From positions 16,502,501-16,566,500 of the forward strand of contig NW_026622841.1 of assembly GCF_023065955.2 (NCBI RefSeq): a stretch of DNA of 64,000 nt, read 5' to 3'. A model generated the notes under the pieces. That model did not search any database. It worked only from the letters and a program-made list of their open reading frames with translations, and was not told where the DNA came from. This stretch comes from Ursus arctos (taxonomy: Eukaryota > Chordata > Mammalia > Carnivora > Ursidae). The translations under genes were made by a program, and so were the position numbers. Shown here one piece after another: positions 20,570-32,455 of the stretch. How positions within the stretch are numbered: the stretch's first letter is position 1; each line of letters begins with the position of its first letter.

Positions 20570-23029
20570 ACTCCAGGCAGACCATTAATGCATGAATCCT
20601 CCAGGAGGGTAGGAAACAAAGCGACCTGGGGACAGAATTTCCTGACATCCCATAAGTGCTTCTCACAGAAGGGCTGTGTCCCCATAGAAGCCACGCATTC
20701 CAGCTGACTTGCCAACACAGGTTTCGGAGGACAGTCTTTCAGGTCTAAGGGACCTGAGAAAGGCACCTTAACCCCTAACTCTCCGCTTGTCCCCATGGCC
20801 CCCACTGTCATCCCTGGAAGGCAGCCTGCATCCTGTTTTAATCTGATCAAGCCATTACGCCGTAGAGCGTGTTGGCCAGTGGCTGGCTTATTTGGCCAGT
20901 CTTGGCCATCAAGGAGGCCTGGAGGCCCATGAAGGGAACATGTACCTTTTTCACAATTTTGGCCAGCTTGGAGTTACCAGCAATGTTCTCAGGGTGTGTT
21001 CAGAGTCTCCTGGATCCAAGAGCCAGCAAGGACATACCCGTTCCACAGAGCGGGACTAGCATGGCAGTCTCCTGGTCTTTGCCCTAAAGTCTTGCAAAGG
21101 ACGGTTTGTTGAAATTAGTAAAGTTGGAGCTGTGGGGTTCTCCCCCTTCCTCGGCACTACCCCCCAGGTCGGCCATCCCCAGGAGTGGAGGGACCTGCAG
21201 CCAGGCTCCTTGTCATTCGTCATCCAGCCTCAGAGGCAAGTCTGAACAGAAGGAACACCTGGAGAAGTTGATGGGTTTGAGATGGGCCCCTGCAGGACAG
21301 CCTGGAAGACTGGAGGAAGGAAATAGAAGATGAAGAACTGAAGGCCAAGAGGGTCAGGGCTCCCATGAGCCTGACAGCATAGGGCTGGATGAAGACCAGA
21401 CTGTCCAGAAAGAAGTTCTCAGTGCCTCCGGGAAGGTCCGAGGAAAGTGTGCTGGAGCCAGGTTATGGACGGAAGGGGGAACATGCCAGAAAGATGCCAC
21501 GGACTCTTTCGACAGAAGAGAGGAGAATGTCTAGAAGGTACCTAGAAAAAGGAGTGGGGTGTGTGTGTCCCATAAAGAACGAGGGGCTTACTGCGGAGTG
21601 AGTTTCCAGAGGAGCGGAACCCTCCCTGAGGACTCAGGGCTTGTCACATGAAGAAGGCGCCTCAGTCAGCGCTGCCCATCCTGAGCCTATTGAAAATGTG
21701 GCGCCCACCCTCCTTCCCACCCCCTGCTAGGATCGTGGAACCTTAATGGGAACGCTGGTGTCCTTTCGTCTTAACCGCCCAGCCCTATACCCTAAAGGGG
21801 CTCCTTCCTTTGCAGCTAGAATCTGGGGTCAGGGGGAGCTTTGGGGATCACAGCTCTGGGGCTGAGGACAGTGGATGATTCGCCAATGGCCTATTTGAGA
21901 GCTGTCTGGTCTCCAGGATCCCCTCCTTGGCCCGTTGTGTCCTGACTTGAGTTCGAGCTTCAGATATTAAGGAGAGGACTGCGTGCTTTGGCATATCTGG
22001 GGGGATGGGACTTATGGTCACAAGAACGGGGACCATCGTAGATGCTTGGCTCTCCCTCACTTCCCCAGGGCCTCCCTCCTGCTCTCGCTTCCTCAGGGCT
22101 CACGGCACAGAGCCCCTCCTGGTTTGTGGGGGTTTCTTCAGCAGCAAGACAGCAGAAACCATGCAAGGATGCAGGGCTTCTGGAACGCCCTTGCCCAGCA
22201 GAACCAGAGAACCAGACTCGTGGGCTGCTTTTGCCCTCCTCTCTTTATGATTCTGCTTTTTTCCAGCCTGGCGAATATCAGGGAAGAAAGTGCCAGGGCC
22301 GGTTTCCATGGAGGCTCTCCAGGCTATTGCTTAAGCAAGGGCCTGAGGGAGTGGCTGAGAGGAGGCGTGAGGGCAGAGAGTGGGCAGGCTGGGGGAAGAA
22401 GCTGGGGTGGCTTCTCAGGGCCCTGGAGCCACCTGAGCAGCTGTGTGACCACGATCTGACTCCCGCTGGGGGTGGTGCGGGAGACTGCCCAACATGGTGG
22501 GCAGCAAGGACAAGCCCCCAGAGGCTACAGCCATAGTCTGGGTGAGGTGGTGGTGGCCGGACCAGGGTCCCATGGTGCTTGTGGGGGTGGGATGCGAAGG
22601 GAGGAAGGGCCCTCATAGACAGCTTCAGAGCACAACATCGATAGAAAACACAGATGTGGTTACATGACAGCATCCCCACCCCAAAGAGCTCGATGACTCT
22701 GACAGAGGCATTTTTCCAAAGCGATTGTGTGAAAACAAGATTCCTGTTGTCAAATAATCTTGGGAAACCCTGGGTTGAAGAAGCGTAGGTGGTGTCTTTA
22801 CTGTGAGACTTCATATGGTGTTTCAAGAGCCAGCGGGTGATTTCGAGGCCCACGGGCGCAGGGAGAGAGATTATAGAGCATTAATTGCCGTACTTACACC
22901 ACACGGTAATTTTTATTTCAAAGCATCTTGTGGGACTATTGCTGCTTGGAACGTATTTCGGGAAATGCCGACCCGCAGGAACAATTATGTAGCACGGCTC
23001 CTGAAGCCTTCCACAAAGGTCCTCTGGCC

Positions 23030-23330
23030 TCATCCCTCCTCAGAACACGTGCTCTTGCTCTGAACGTCCTCTGAACCTTTGCCCATGCTGTTCCCCCTGC
23101 CAGATAAACCCCAAGCCCTCCTTCCTGTGTGAATCCTCCTCAGGACCCACTGCACGGCGGGAAAAGCCCCGTCACTCAGGTTCCTGTGGCTGCTTCCCAC
23201 AGCAAAGGGTAATGATTTGTTTGTGTATCTGTCTTCCCTATGAGACGGCCAGCTTCTGGGAAAGGACCACGCACCTTACGAATCCTTTTTAACCCCCCGT
23301 CATGTCTGCTGTCTAGCTGGTGACTAATGC
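23030..23330 (+). mobile_element. Possible L2 fragment
   Basis: The stretches TTTGCCCATGCTGTTCCCCC and TGTGAATCCTCCTCAGGACC resemble the L2 3' region. No intact end is visible. Confidence 0.4.
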
Positions 23331-23810
23331 AAGGACAGGTGAAGAAATGGAGGGTATTGACGGAACTGCAGGAATTACCAGATGGTTCCAGAGTGGGGGG
23401 CTGCCCCTGGTCCCTCCTTTTTTAGCAATCTGTTCTATCTGTTCATAAATCCAGCCCTAGCTTCATTGTACACGCACAGCCCCCAAAACTAGAGGTTTGT
23501 TTCAACTCCTCACCCCCATCCTCAACCTGAATTCTGGGTCCTTGTCATCATTCCCTATAAATTAAAAGTTTCTTCAGAAAGGATAGCAAACTAAAACTTC
23601 TGCTATAAAAAGCCTCTGGCTTGCTTCTGAAAGGATCACCCGAAGTATGGGAATCCCTGTTGCTTTTTCTTTAACAGGTCCCTTATTAAGCCAGACCAAA
23701 ACCTTAATTTGTTCAGCGTAGCCAGATCTGGAAGTTTCTGCCGCTTGGCTCCACCCGCTTCCCCTCTCCAGGTGTGTTTGGAGGTAATCCATGGCACAGG
23801 GAAGCCGTGA

Positions 23811-23856
23811 TGAGGAGAGAGAGAGAGAGACAGATAGAGTGAGAGAGAGAGAGAGA
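23811..23856. repeat. (GA)n-rich microsatellite
   Basis: GAGAGA runs are interrupted by CAGATAGAGT. Confidence 0.9.
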
Positions 23857-24149
23857 AGCCGGCCATGCCGTCAGCTGGCGATTTTTGTATGAGTCTGATT
23901 ATCAAGATGAGAGAAAAGAGGACTCGTTTTTCGGCAAGAAATCAGCCTAGCAGGGCTGCCAACACGTAGTGAGTACTGAAGAAACCTGTGCTGAGTCGGG
24001 ACAGGGTTGTGGAAATAGAGAGCTTCCTGGGATGTCGCATGACACAACTTCCATGAGCAAACCGTACGCCTGTGTTCCAACAGAAGGGTGTCCCCAAGGT
24101 CCGGTAGGGATGACCTGACATCATCACACCCTAGCTCATCTCCTGGCTC

Positions 24150-24262
24150 CTCCTAGACCAGTGGCATCAGCCTCCCCCCGGAGCTCCCTAGAAATACAGG
24201 ATCCCAGACCCCACTCCGGACCTACTGAGCCCAAACCAACATTTTAACAAGATCCCTGGGTA
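24150..24262 (+). mobile_element. MER5-like hAT fragment
   Basis: This diverged MER5-like copy (AGCTCCCTAGAAATACAGGA, then CAGACCCCACTCCGGACCTA) lies immediately left of the SINEC at 24302. Confidence 0.55.
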
Positions 24263-24301
24263 AGTTGTATGCACCGCTCCCATCCGAGGGGAGGGTATTT
24301 A

Positions 24302-24508
24302 TTTATTTATTTATTTATTTATTTTAAATATTTTATTTATTTGACAGAGAGAGAGACAGCCAGCGAGAGAGGGAACACAGCAGGGGAGTGGGAGAGGAAG
24401 AAGCAGGCTCCCAGTGGAGGAGCCCGATGTGGGGCTCGATCCCAGAACACTGGGATCACGCCCTGAGCTGAAGGCAGACGCTTAATGACTGAGCCACCCA
24501 GGCGCCCC
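24302..24508 (-). mobile_element. SINEC, young copy with exact duplication
   Basis: This reverse SINEC has a (TTTA)n tail and CACCCAGGCGCCC at the far end. The target duplication CGAGGGGAGGGTATTT is perfect (24285-24300 and 24509-24524). Confidence 0.95.
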
Positions 24509-24734
24509 CGAGGGGAGGGTATTTAAGCAAAGACCCCACTGAGTGGATGTTCGCTGGAATGACTGTATGGTTCTAGAGGTCATGAGGGAGGACGGACAGA
24601 TTAACATAAAGTGATGGGCTAGAAAATTATACTAATTTGAGGTTAAGGATAAAAAGATCCAGTTAGTAAAATTCCACAGAGCTAAGCTTTCTAAAAAGGG
24701 AAATGTGTGAAAAAGTTCTGCAAGGTTTTATTCC

Positions 24735-25185
24735 GTTCTATTAGAGTCCTGGGGCCGCCATAAACAATGACCATAACCTAGTGGCTTAAACAGCAGAAAT
24801 ATACTCTCTGGCGCTCTGGAGGCCGGAAGTCCCACACGCAGGTAGGTGTCAGCGCAGGTTCTTTCTGGAGCTTGTGAGGGTGGGTGTATCCCACGCCTCT
24901 CTCCTGGCTTCCCAAGGTGGCTGTCAATCCTCGGCCTTCCCGGGCTTGTACATGTCCCGCTCCAGGCTCTGCCTCTGTCATCACGTGGTATTTCTCCCTG
25001 TGCGTCTGTATCTTTTCTCCGCTTCTTGCACAGACACCAGAAATATTGAGTTAAGGGCCCACTGTACTCCAGTGTGACCTCATTTTAATTACAATTATAA
25101 TAACTATTTCTAAACACGGCCATGTTCTGAGGTTCCAGGAAGGATATGCCTCTTGGAGGGAACCCTGTTCAGCCTAGTACACCCA
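24735..25185 (-). mobile_element. MLT1-type solo LTR (ERVL-MaLR)
   Basis: This reverse copy has the typical stretches ACCTAGTGGCTTAAACAGCA (with small differences), CTCTGGAGGCCGGAAGTC and AGTGTGACCTCATTTTAATT. It is an ancient endogenous-retrovirus-like LTR with no coding part. Confidence 0.7.
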
Positions 25186-27224
25186 TCTAACAAGAACAAC
25201 AGAGGTGAGTGGAGCGGGGATCATGCTGGAGAGATGTCCGGGTACTTGAGATTCATGGTCTCCTCTGCTCCTGCTGGTGGCAGATGGCACATGGGGCTGG
25301 CAAGGGGGACCAGAGACAGGAGAACCTGTAGTCCCCATTGCCTGGTGGTATAGGAGAGCTTTGTGTCCTTTGAAACACTCTGGGTTAATTGATCTGGGAG
25401 CACAAAGGATGTTGCCCTGTTTTCTTTCAAGGCATCAGCCACGGCTGTGAGCTTGAGAGAATTGGCAATCATGGCAGCGGCCCAGCTCCCCGGACTGAGA
25501 CCGAAACCAAACTGAGACCTGAGATAGGCAAGGGATGGAAGGTCATTATTGTGTGACATGCCAAGTTGAAGGTCCAAAATCAGACCCAGAGAGAAAGAGA
25601 AGTTCAGAAATGTGATCTGGAGACCCTCTGGGCCAAGCTGAGGCCGCCCTGAGGATGGGGCTGGTGTCCGTTTGTTTCCTTGGCCTTTACTGAAAAGCCC
25701 CCCCCCCAACAGGCATGTTGGGAATCAGGTGGTGGTGTAGGAGAGATGACAGCCTGTGCAGAGACGTGAAGCATTCCCTGAATTCTGAGAAGTGTATGTA
25801 GTTCTCTTAAAGATACAGGGAAGATGTTGGCGATCTCTCCTCGTGGTGAGGACAGGGTCAGGGAGGGCTCCACAGAAATGCACTTGAGCTGGGGGGCTAA
25901 GAAAGGGGCTCCTAGACCACGCAAAGCAGCCTTCCGTCTAGGGCCTCACCAGGCCCATGGCCATCTATAGTAAAAACCGGCCTCAGTCCCTGCTGCCCTA
26001 CTCTGGCTTTCCGTGATGCCTCTAAAGAGAGGGATGTAAAGGAAAAGAAGGGGCCAGATTTCTGGGAAGAGATCTGGGCTCCCAGGGGAGAGTCAGGAGG
26101 GCAGACCTTGCTGGGCTGCCTAGAAGTCCTGTTCCTTTGCCCACGCTCAGCCTTTCCTATTCCAGAGCGTGGGGACTGTTACAGAAGGGCTCCCTGGCGG
26201 CCAGACGGTGCTTAAGAAGCGACTCTCACATTCTCTGGGAGGCCCCCGTATGAATTAGTGATTTTTCTCTGCAGAGACTAGATGTTGTCTGAATGTTTAA
26301 AAGGCTCAAGGCAGCCTGAGACAGGTGACCGTGACTTGTTTCCAGACAGGGAGGCTGCCCCTGCCCATGACCTTTCTAGTTTGTGTGAGGAGCGAGGCCT
26401 CCCTCCAGCAGAAGGATGGGGTCGGGCTATTCATCACGTCTGACAAGCACACGGGCCCAGGTGGCCTCGCGTCCTGCCCCCATCCTGCTGGGGAGCGCTC
26501 AGACACCAGATGGATGCAGTGGGGCTGACATTCAGCCTTTCTCGCGGTGCCCTGCAGAAGATAAGAGATGTACGGATGACGTGGTGGGCAGTGGAATTTC
26601 CTCTCCCCTGCTGGATTCAACTCCTGTCTCCCGCTGACTCTTCCCTCAATGAGGGAGCCCGGAACTGAGTCATTTTTCACAAGCAAATGGACTGTGGGCT
26701 CCTGGGAGCAGAGCGTTCCCTCGCGGGGAGGAGGGAGAGGAGGGGAGCAGGCTGGATTTGTAACAAACTTGTCAAGATAGACAAGCCTGATGCTCTGGCC
26801 CCAGGGGTGAAAGGAACCTTTTACTCCTTCGACAGCTTCAAACCCAGCTTGGATTTCATAGGGAAAAGCACACAGTCCTGGTCCCCATTCATTCCAGGTT
26901 CGTTCACCTTTGTGGTTTCTACCAGCAAACGAAAGAGTCCAGATTTCTTGTTTGGCCTACTAATCAGACTTGGCCAGAGCTCTCCCCCACCCAGCGGGGC
27001 CAGTTTTGTGGACATGCTGTGTGGTCCGGCGGGACCCGCACTCATAAGTCTTCATAATTTTTGAACATGGAGCCCATGGTTTCATTTTGTACAGGGCCCT
27101 ACAAATTATGCCGACCGTTCTGTATGCCAGGCTCACCCCTGCACCCCCATTCACCTCCCTCACCCTTCAGTCTCGGCTTCGACCTCCCTTCCACAAGATG
27201 GAATGTTATAATATTGATCATTAA

Positions 27225-27345
27225 CTCGGCCAACATTAATTGAAATCTGTACAGCATGTCATGCACTGAGCGAGGTGGTCTGTGTGGATTTTCTCATTTC
27301 ATCCTCTCAACAACCCGTCAAACAGCTTTCTTGATGGGTGGAGAC
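27225..27345 (-). mobile_element. MIR SINE fragment, reverse
   Basis: CATGCACTGAGCGAGGTGGT and TTTCATCCTCTCAACAACCC are the reverse of the MIR 3' half. Confidence 0.6.
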
Positions 27346-27599
27346 ATTGGGGGCCTGGGGCTTGTCCCCTCAAGGAGGACACTGACCTTCTGTGATTGGG
27401 ATGTGAAAAAACAGTCATTTAAGTTTGAGTACTAAATGTCCCAACCCAAAGGAACAACCCCTGAGATTACTCCGAGGCAGGTCAGCATGGTCCTTTCTAA
27501 AGCCCGCCAGCGACTGAGATCCCATATTCTTCTCCTGCTGGGAAGCAGAGTTGGGGTGGGGGGCGTGACACAGGACAGAGTTCTTCTCTAGAAGGAAGA

Positions 27600-27745
27600 C
27601 GGAGAGGACTGCATCCGAATCTTGGCTCTTGTACCAACTTGCTTTGTTTTCTTGGCTGGTGCCAGAAATTCTGGGCCTAAATTCTCTTAACTATAAATTG
27701 AAAGGTTGAAACTAAATAATTTCTTGCAGCCCCAGAGCTGTAGAA
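27600..27745 (+). mobile_element. MIR SINE fragment
   Basis: This worn forward MIR reads CATCCGAATCTTGGCTCTTG and TTCTCTTAACTATAAATTGA. Confidence 0.5.
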
Positions 27746-28123
27746 TTTTTTATTCAGAACCTCTGGGTGGGCTGGGGTGGCTTTCAGACCACCAGGAGAT
27801 CTAATTTTTATCAAGATGGTCCAGCTCTAGTCACTATGACTAAAAGAAAAAGAGCAGTAACATGCTGTTTTATTGGAACCAGAAGCATCTAGAACACCTG
27901 TGTTATCACAGGCCTTGGGTCTGTGCTGTGCATGCTAGCGGGTCCTTGCCTTTACTCACTCCCACAGGGTTTGGTTCTTCTGCCAATAGCAACGGCGGGC
28001 ATTTGGCCCTTCTTGCCTACGGCAGGAATCAGTATATTTTCCATGTACCATTAGTCTCCCCTGTTAAAACGGGTGAAGTGTCCTGTTTCTAAAAAGTCTG
28101 TGTCCTTCTACCCAAACGCACAG

Positions 28124-28352
28124 GTACAAAGGATTTAAAGGCAACTGCTCTATGACCTTCATCGATCAGTTCAAAGCACTACACCAGTGTAACAAGTACT
28201 GTAAAATGCTGGGGCTGAAATCACTTCAAAACAGCAGCCAGAAACAGAAGAAGCCAAGTGCCAGTAAAAGCAAAGCTCAGCCCACGTCCACCACCGGCAA
28301 GAAGACGGCGCCCGGGACCCCGGCAGAAAGGACGACCTCGCACCCCCTGTGA
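28124..28352 (+). CDS. ALPK2: ALPK2 terminal coding exon: zinc-binding end of kinase and C-terminal tail
   Basis: This last exon has its acceptor at 28122-28123 (GCACAG) and its stop codon TGA at 28350-28352. It encodes about 75 residues. The first part completes the alpha-kinase fold with [17 protein letters not shown], followed by a His-x-Cys-x3-Cys zinc motif (HQCNKYC; His 28182-28184, Cys 28188-28190 and 28200-28202). This matches the zinc-ligand spacing of the alpha-kinase family (TRPM7 H1808, C1810, C1814). After MLGLKSLQ a tail of about 40 residues is rich in Ser, Lys, Thr and Pro and is probably disordered. All C-lobe catalytic and zinc residues I can check are present, so the gene looks functional. 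In the family, ALPK2 is reported in heart and muscle development; nothing in this window tests that. Confidence 0.94.
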
Positions 28353-28925
28353 ACGAAGGGCCAGCAGCCGGCAGCACGCAGTCCTGTGGGCGGAAATCCG
28401 CAAACCCTCGAGAGAGAACGTGTAGCCTGCGTCACACGCTGCGGTGTGACAGCCCTATTTCCGGCCGCCCCTGCGCCGCCCCTGCTTCCAAACCCATCAC
28501 CTGCTGGCCTCCCTGAAATGACTTCGGGGCAGGATTTGTGACCAGACGTATGGCGAGACGGAATCGGCGGTCGCTCCCGAGAGACAGTCCATCCTTGTGC
28601 CGCTGTTAGCATGTTTAGCGACTTCATGTCATTTGTCTGTGTGTGTTTGCACGTGGCTGTGTTGTCAAGGACTTGGTGCTGAGCAGGGTCTGTGCACAGC
28701 CCACACCCTCCCCCACCCTTCCTGACCTGGGGATTTCTAGATGCATCCAGCTGCTGTAGACACGGAAAACCTGAATTCCCCCAGTGGGTGGAGTCGTGAC
28801 ACTAGTGTTGACTGGGCTGCTGTTGACAGAGGCGGCTTCTAACACACAAGGCCATTTCCTTCATTCTTCACGCATCCGGCTATAATTCTCTGTTTAATTA
28901 AATTCATATTTAAACAAAGAGGGTG
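28353..28925 (+). other. ALPK2: ALPK2 3' untranslated region
   Basis: This is non-coding sequence directly after the ALPK2 stop codon. The first 200 bases are GC-rich with several CpGs; the end is AT-rich. An ATTAAA signal at 28897-28902 followed by a GT-containing stretch (GGGTGAGATG, from 28920) is the first plausible polyadenylation point, giving a 3'UTR of about 0.57 kb. The true cleavage site and any longer form are not visible from sequence alone. Confidence 0.6.
28897..28902 (+). terminator. Candidate ALPK2 poly(A) signal ATTAAA
   Basis: This common variant of AATAAA lies 545 bases after the stop codon in an AT-rich patch, with GT-rich sequence about 20 bases further on. No earlier AATAAA is present between the stop codon and this point. 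Confidence 0.5.
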
Positions 28926-29374
28926 AGATGCATAGATTGGCCAGACCCTTGCCCTTTAGAATCTGCGCCGTGTTTCCCCTCCCCCCAGGACTAGTAATTT
29001 GGTGAGCTCCTCGTCAGTTTACTGGAGCACGACGTAGACGGGTCTGTGTTTTCTCCCCATTCCCACATCCCAGCGAAGGTTCCATCATGGCTCCGCTCTG
29101 TAAAGCCAGGGCCGACCCCGCCGGAGGACAAGCGGAGATGGCCCAGGGCCTGGCTGGGGCACCCCAGCTCCCGGGGACCCCGTCCCCTCCCCACAGCCCG
29201 CAGGGTCTCCTGGCCGGCCAGTGGGGGGGTCCCGCCTGGCTGAAGGGCAGAATGGTTTTCACGCTCATGCCAGGCAAGAAGAAATGACAGAAGGACAGCT
29301 CGGGGATGGTTTCCTGCACCCCAAACTGGGAGTGAATGTCTGCCCGCCCCACTAGCTTGTTGTGGTGGTTGTCA

Positions 29375-29812
29375 AATTAACAGACTACTAGTTTTGAGAG
29401 CAGTTTGGGGCTTACAGGAAAATGAGTGGAAAGGACAGAGGGTCCCCATAGGCTCCTCACCCCCCACTCTTTTGTTTACTCTTATTACTGTCATCGTGCA
29501 TCCATGCGACACGTTTATCACACTCGAGGAGCAAATGTTGTACATTGTGATTCATTAGAGTCCATAGTTTACATTAGGGTTCAGTCTCCCAGCTGTGCCT
29601 TCCCTGGGTTCCACACACATGAGTCCACCATGACAGTGTCATACACAGTGGTTTCGCTGCCCTACTGCTCCCCTGTGCCCCCAACTCATCTTTCCTTCCC
29701 CACTCCCAGCCCACCCAACTCCTGGTAGCCACTGGTCTTTGACTGTCTCTGCAGTTCTGCATTTTCCAGAATGCTCTATACAGTAGTTGGAATCCCACAG
29801 CAGGCAGATGGT
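29375..29812 (-). mobile_element. Old L1 3' fragment
   Basis: This matches the reverse of an L1M-type 3' end, with recognisable stretches around ACTCCTGGTAGCCACTGGTC and TTCCAGAATGCTCTATACAG. No tail or duplication is preserved. Confidence 0.65.
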
Positions 29813-30514
29813 TTTTGAAGATGATTTTAACTACTCCCTGACCTCATGTTAGGTCACCTCGGAGAGTGTGATCAACGCTTTTCAAGTCGAAAGTGCACAT
29901 GGGTCACAGAATCTGGTGAAAATTCAGGTTCTCACTGAGATTCTGCATTTCCAGCACATTCCCAGGGGCTCTCCGTGCTGGCCAGTGACCACACATAGGG
30001 TGTCTACGCCAGAGGGCCCCGGAATGTTGAGGGGAGCGGCTAGACCTCCTAGAATTCAAATAACAGTCCCCCAGAGGAGCACCAGCTACTTCTCAGTGTG
30101 GCCATGTGAAACCACAGAAGACACCTGCTCGAGGCCATGCGGGCACCCCAGTGGGTCCGTGCGGCCTCCCTCGAGGGGCAGCGGGCCTCCACAGAGGACG
30201 CCTGGCTTCTGCTCTAAAATACTGTTCTCTTTGGGCACCAGCTTTGGATAAAAAAAGAACATACATGGGATTTTTGTTTTGAAAAGGAATTTGGGGAAAA
30301 CCCTTCAGCCAGTCACATCTCATCTTTTCAGAAAATCTGCCATCTCCAGCCATCCTTCTGAAGTGATTCCCTAGCTACTGATCATAAAATGCTCATTTTT
30401 CTATGAGACAGCCTGCAGCCTGCTTTCCCCATGGAGATCCTACAGATGTATGTAGCCATGGAGTTCTAGAAAGTTCCACAATAGCAAAAAGGCACAGGGC
30501 GTATTTTGATCAGA

Positions 30515-30559
<45 letters not shown>

Positions 30560-32140
30560 CACGAGTGTGGGTGTGACCAGAGCCCTCTCAACAGACCAGG
30601 GTACTTTCTTTAGTCATAATTTATAATTATCAACATAATATCAACACAAGTAATAAAAAATAAAAAATTATAGAAAGGTACAAAATGAAAAGTCAAAGTC
30701 ACCCTGTAGCCCTTGTCCCCTCTGGCTGGCTTTCAAGTTTGATTTGGGGAGACGGTCGAAGGGAAAGGATTTTCTACGCCCAGATTTTGCATTTAACGGC
30801 CAGCCCACAGGATCGCTCTCTCTTGGATGCAGCTGTCCTTGCCTCCTTTCGCGGATGCTTAGATTTTTATTTTTCCAAAATGCTCTTATTGTTGATTGTC
30901 ATCTGACCTCATCAGTCTGAAAACACTGGGAAGACCAGGGACGGAAGGGGTGCTCACAGTGGGATTTGTCCCAGCGGGGGCTCCTATGGATGGCCTCTGT
31001 GGGGCTGTGTGGCCATCTGTCCACCACCCAAACCCTGACGTTCTGTTCTGAGATGACAGATTGTTTTCCTTGCACGAATAAGGTGAGTGTGCAGTGGGCT
31101 CCCTTACACCAAAGATAGCGTTCTGGGGTCTGAGAAATGCCCACAGTGGTTGCCAGTGTTTTAGCTCAGTTTCGAACCCGTTCAGTTCCCATTGATTTTC
31201 CTGTTTGTCTTCTGTTTGTCTTCTAGGCGGGCAGTGTTAGGTCCATAGACCGAGGCCCTGAGCTGGGCCTAGTGGGTCCAGCTGGGCATTTCGTATCCGA
31301 GGCACCTGGGGTGGCCACATACATTAAGTGTCTCAATTTCCTAAAGGGCTCCACTGTGGCGCTCTGTGACAGGCAAATGACAAAAATAAATGAATGTCTC
31401 ATTAAAATGGGCTTGTGTTTGCAACAGCAGGTTTCGCACTAATGAGAACGGCGGAGAGCTGATGCCTTCTTGCCAATGGGCATCAGTTCTGGAGTGGTCT
31501 TGTTTCGGATGTGCAGACGGCTGGCTTGTGCTAATATTTCACGGTATCTTCTGGCACTGGCGCCTCCCCAGCCACGCTTCCGAGAAGCCCCATACGAGTG
31601 AAGGGTTTCGATAGATTCATATTAAAAAGAATGCCAAAAGAAGCCCCAATTATTTTCTAATTACCAAGTACTCTCTTGTCTAAATATCCCTACTGTTTTG
31701 CATGTGTGTTGGGCATGTGTGCGGCTGGAGGCAGATGGGAGGAGCCGTCCGCACCGCCTCGGCCTGCTGGCCGCCTGGCCGTCCCGCTCCGCTGGGCCAT
31801 GTGTGCGAAAGTGAGCAGATTGGCATTTCCCTCCCACTTGGATCTGCAGATGCCGCTTGGGCTGAAATAGTTTAAAAAAAAAAAAAGAAAATTGAAGAGA
31901 CACCAAGCCTCCTCTGCCTCCCAGCACAGGGTATGCCTTCCAGCTCTTCGCTGTACAGGTTTGAAATCCTTTGGGAGCCTCGCTGCCCCAAAACCATTTT
32001 GCGAAAGCCTCCAGCACGGCGGACGGCACGTCTGGCTGCGTGGTCCCGTGAGCACACTGACACGCATACACCGCAGCACCAGATCGAGACTTTTTAAAAT
32101 TCTGCTTTTCACGAGAGGCTCAGATGGTTCCAGATAGAAA
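29813..32140. other. Intergenic unique sequence between ALPK2 and MIR122
   Basis: Apart from the CA microsatellite at 30516-30557 I see no gene or named repeat. The part 31380-31870 has no repeat, low CpG depletion and an AT-rich TTTTCTAATTACCAAG patch, which could be a regulatory element, but nothing proves it. Confidence 0.5.
30516..30557. repeat. (CA)n microsatellite
   Basis: About 20 uninterrupted CA units lie downstream of ALPK2. Confidence 0.98.
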
Positions 32141-32151
32141 TCATCTCAGAG

Positions 32152-32203
32152 GCTTTCTTCCTTCCTTTCTTTCTTTCTTTCTTTCTTTCTCTCCTCTTTC
32201 TTT

Positions 32204-32267
<64 letters not shown>

Positions 32268-32270
32268 TTT
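32152..32270. repeat. (TTTC)n microsatellite derived from a SINE tail
   Basis: Two TTTC tracts are separated by TCTCCTCTTTCTTT. They lie between the SINEC body and its left target duplication, so they replace the poly-A tail. Confidence 0.96.
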
Positions 32271-32455
32271 AAAGATTTATTTATTACGGAGAGAGAGAGA
32301 GAGAGCATGAGCAGGAGGGGCGGAGGGGGAGAGAGAATCTCAGGCAGACTCCACGCTGAGCACAGAGCCCAACGCCAGCCTCCATTGCACGACCCTGAGA
32401 TCACGACCTGAGCCGAAATCAAGAGTCACTCAACCAACTTCACCACCCAGACGCC
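32263..32455 (-). mobile_element. SINEC with tail expanded into a TTTC microsatellite
   Basis: The reverse SINEC body runs from TTTTTAAAGATTTATTTATT to CCACCCAGACGCC. Its target duplication CTCAGAGGCTTTCTTCC starts at 32145 and recurs, with one extra T, at 32456. The TTTC repeat lies between the left duplication and the body, in the place of the poly-A tail. Confidence 0.93.

Larger units (their letters stand above)
9244..28123 (+). other. ALPK2: ALPK2 last intron (18.9 kb)
   Basis: This is a GT-AG intron. It contains a full-length LINE-1 in reverse orientation, three SINEC copies, an MLT1 LTR, MIR, L2 and MER5-like fragments and a GT microsatellite. The stretches 15900-17340, 17750-18970, 19090-20500, 20570-24150 and 25190-27220 are mostly unique, with nothing I can name. 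Short open frames there lack recognisable domains and paired splice sites. Confidence 0.85.

Noticed and set aside
20510..20850. Long Thr-His or Val-Cys repeat open frames
   Set aside because: They are translations of the GT/CA microsatellite.
22278..22853. 191-codon open frame on the - strand
   Set aside because: It overlaps 158- and 164-codon frames on the other strand in a GC-richer patch. No domain is recognised and the composition gives no support for coding.
26687..27064. Open frame of 125 codons on the + strand in the last ALPK2 intron
   Set aside because: The composition is ordinary and no domain is recognised. It overlaps an open frame on the other strand and has no link to the ALPK2 splice frame.
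32124..32422. Leu/Phe/Ser-rich and Lys/Glu-rich open frames
   Set aside because: They are translations of the TTTC microsatellite and SINEC body.
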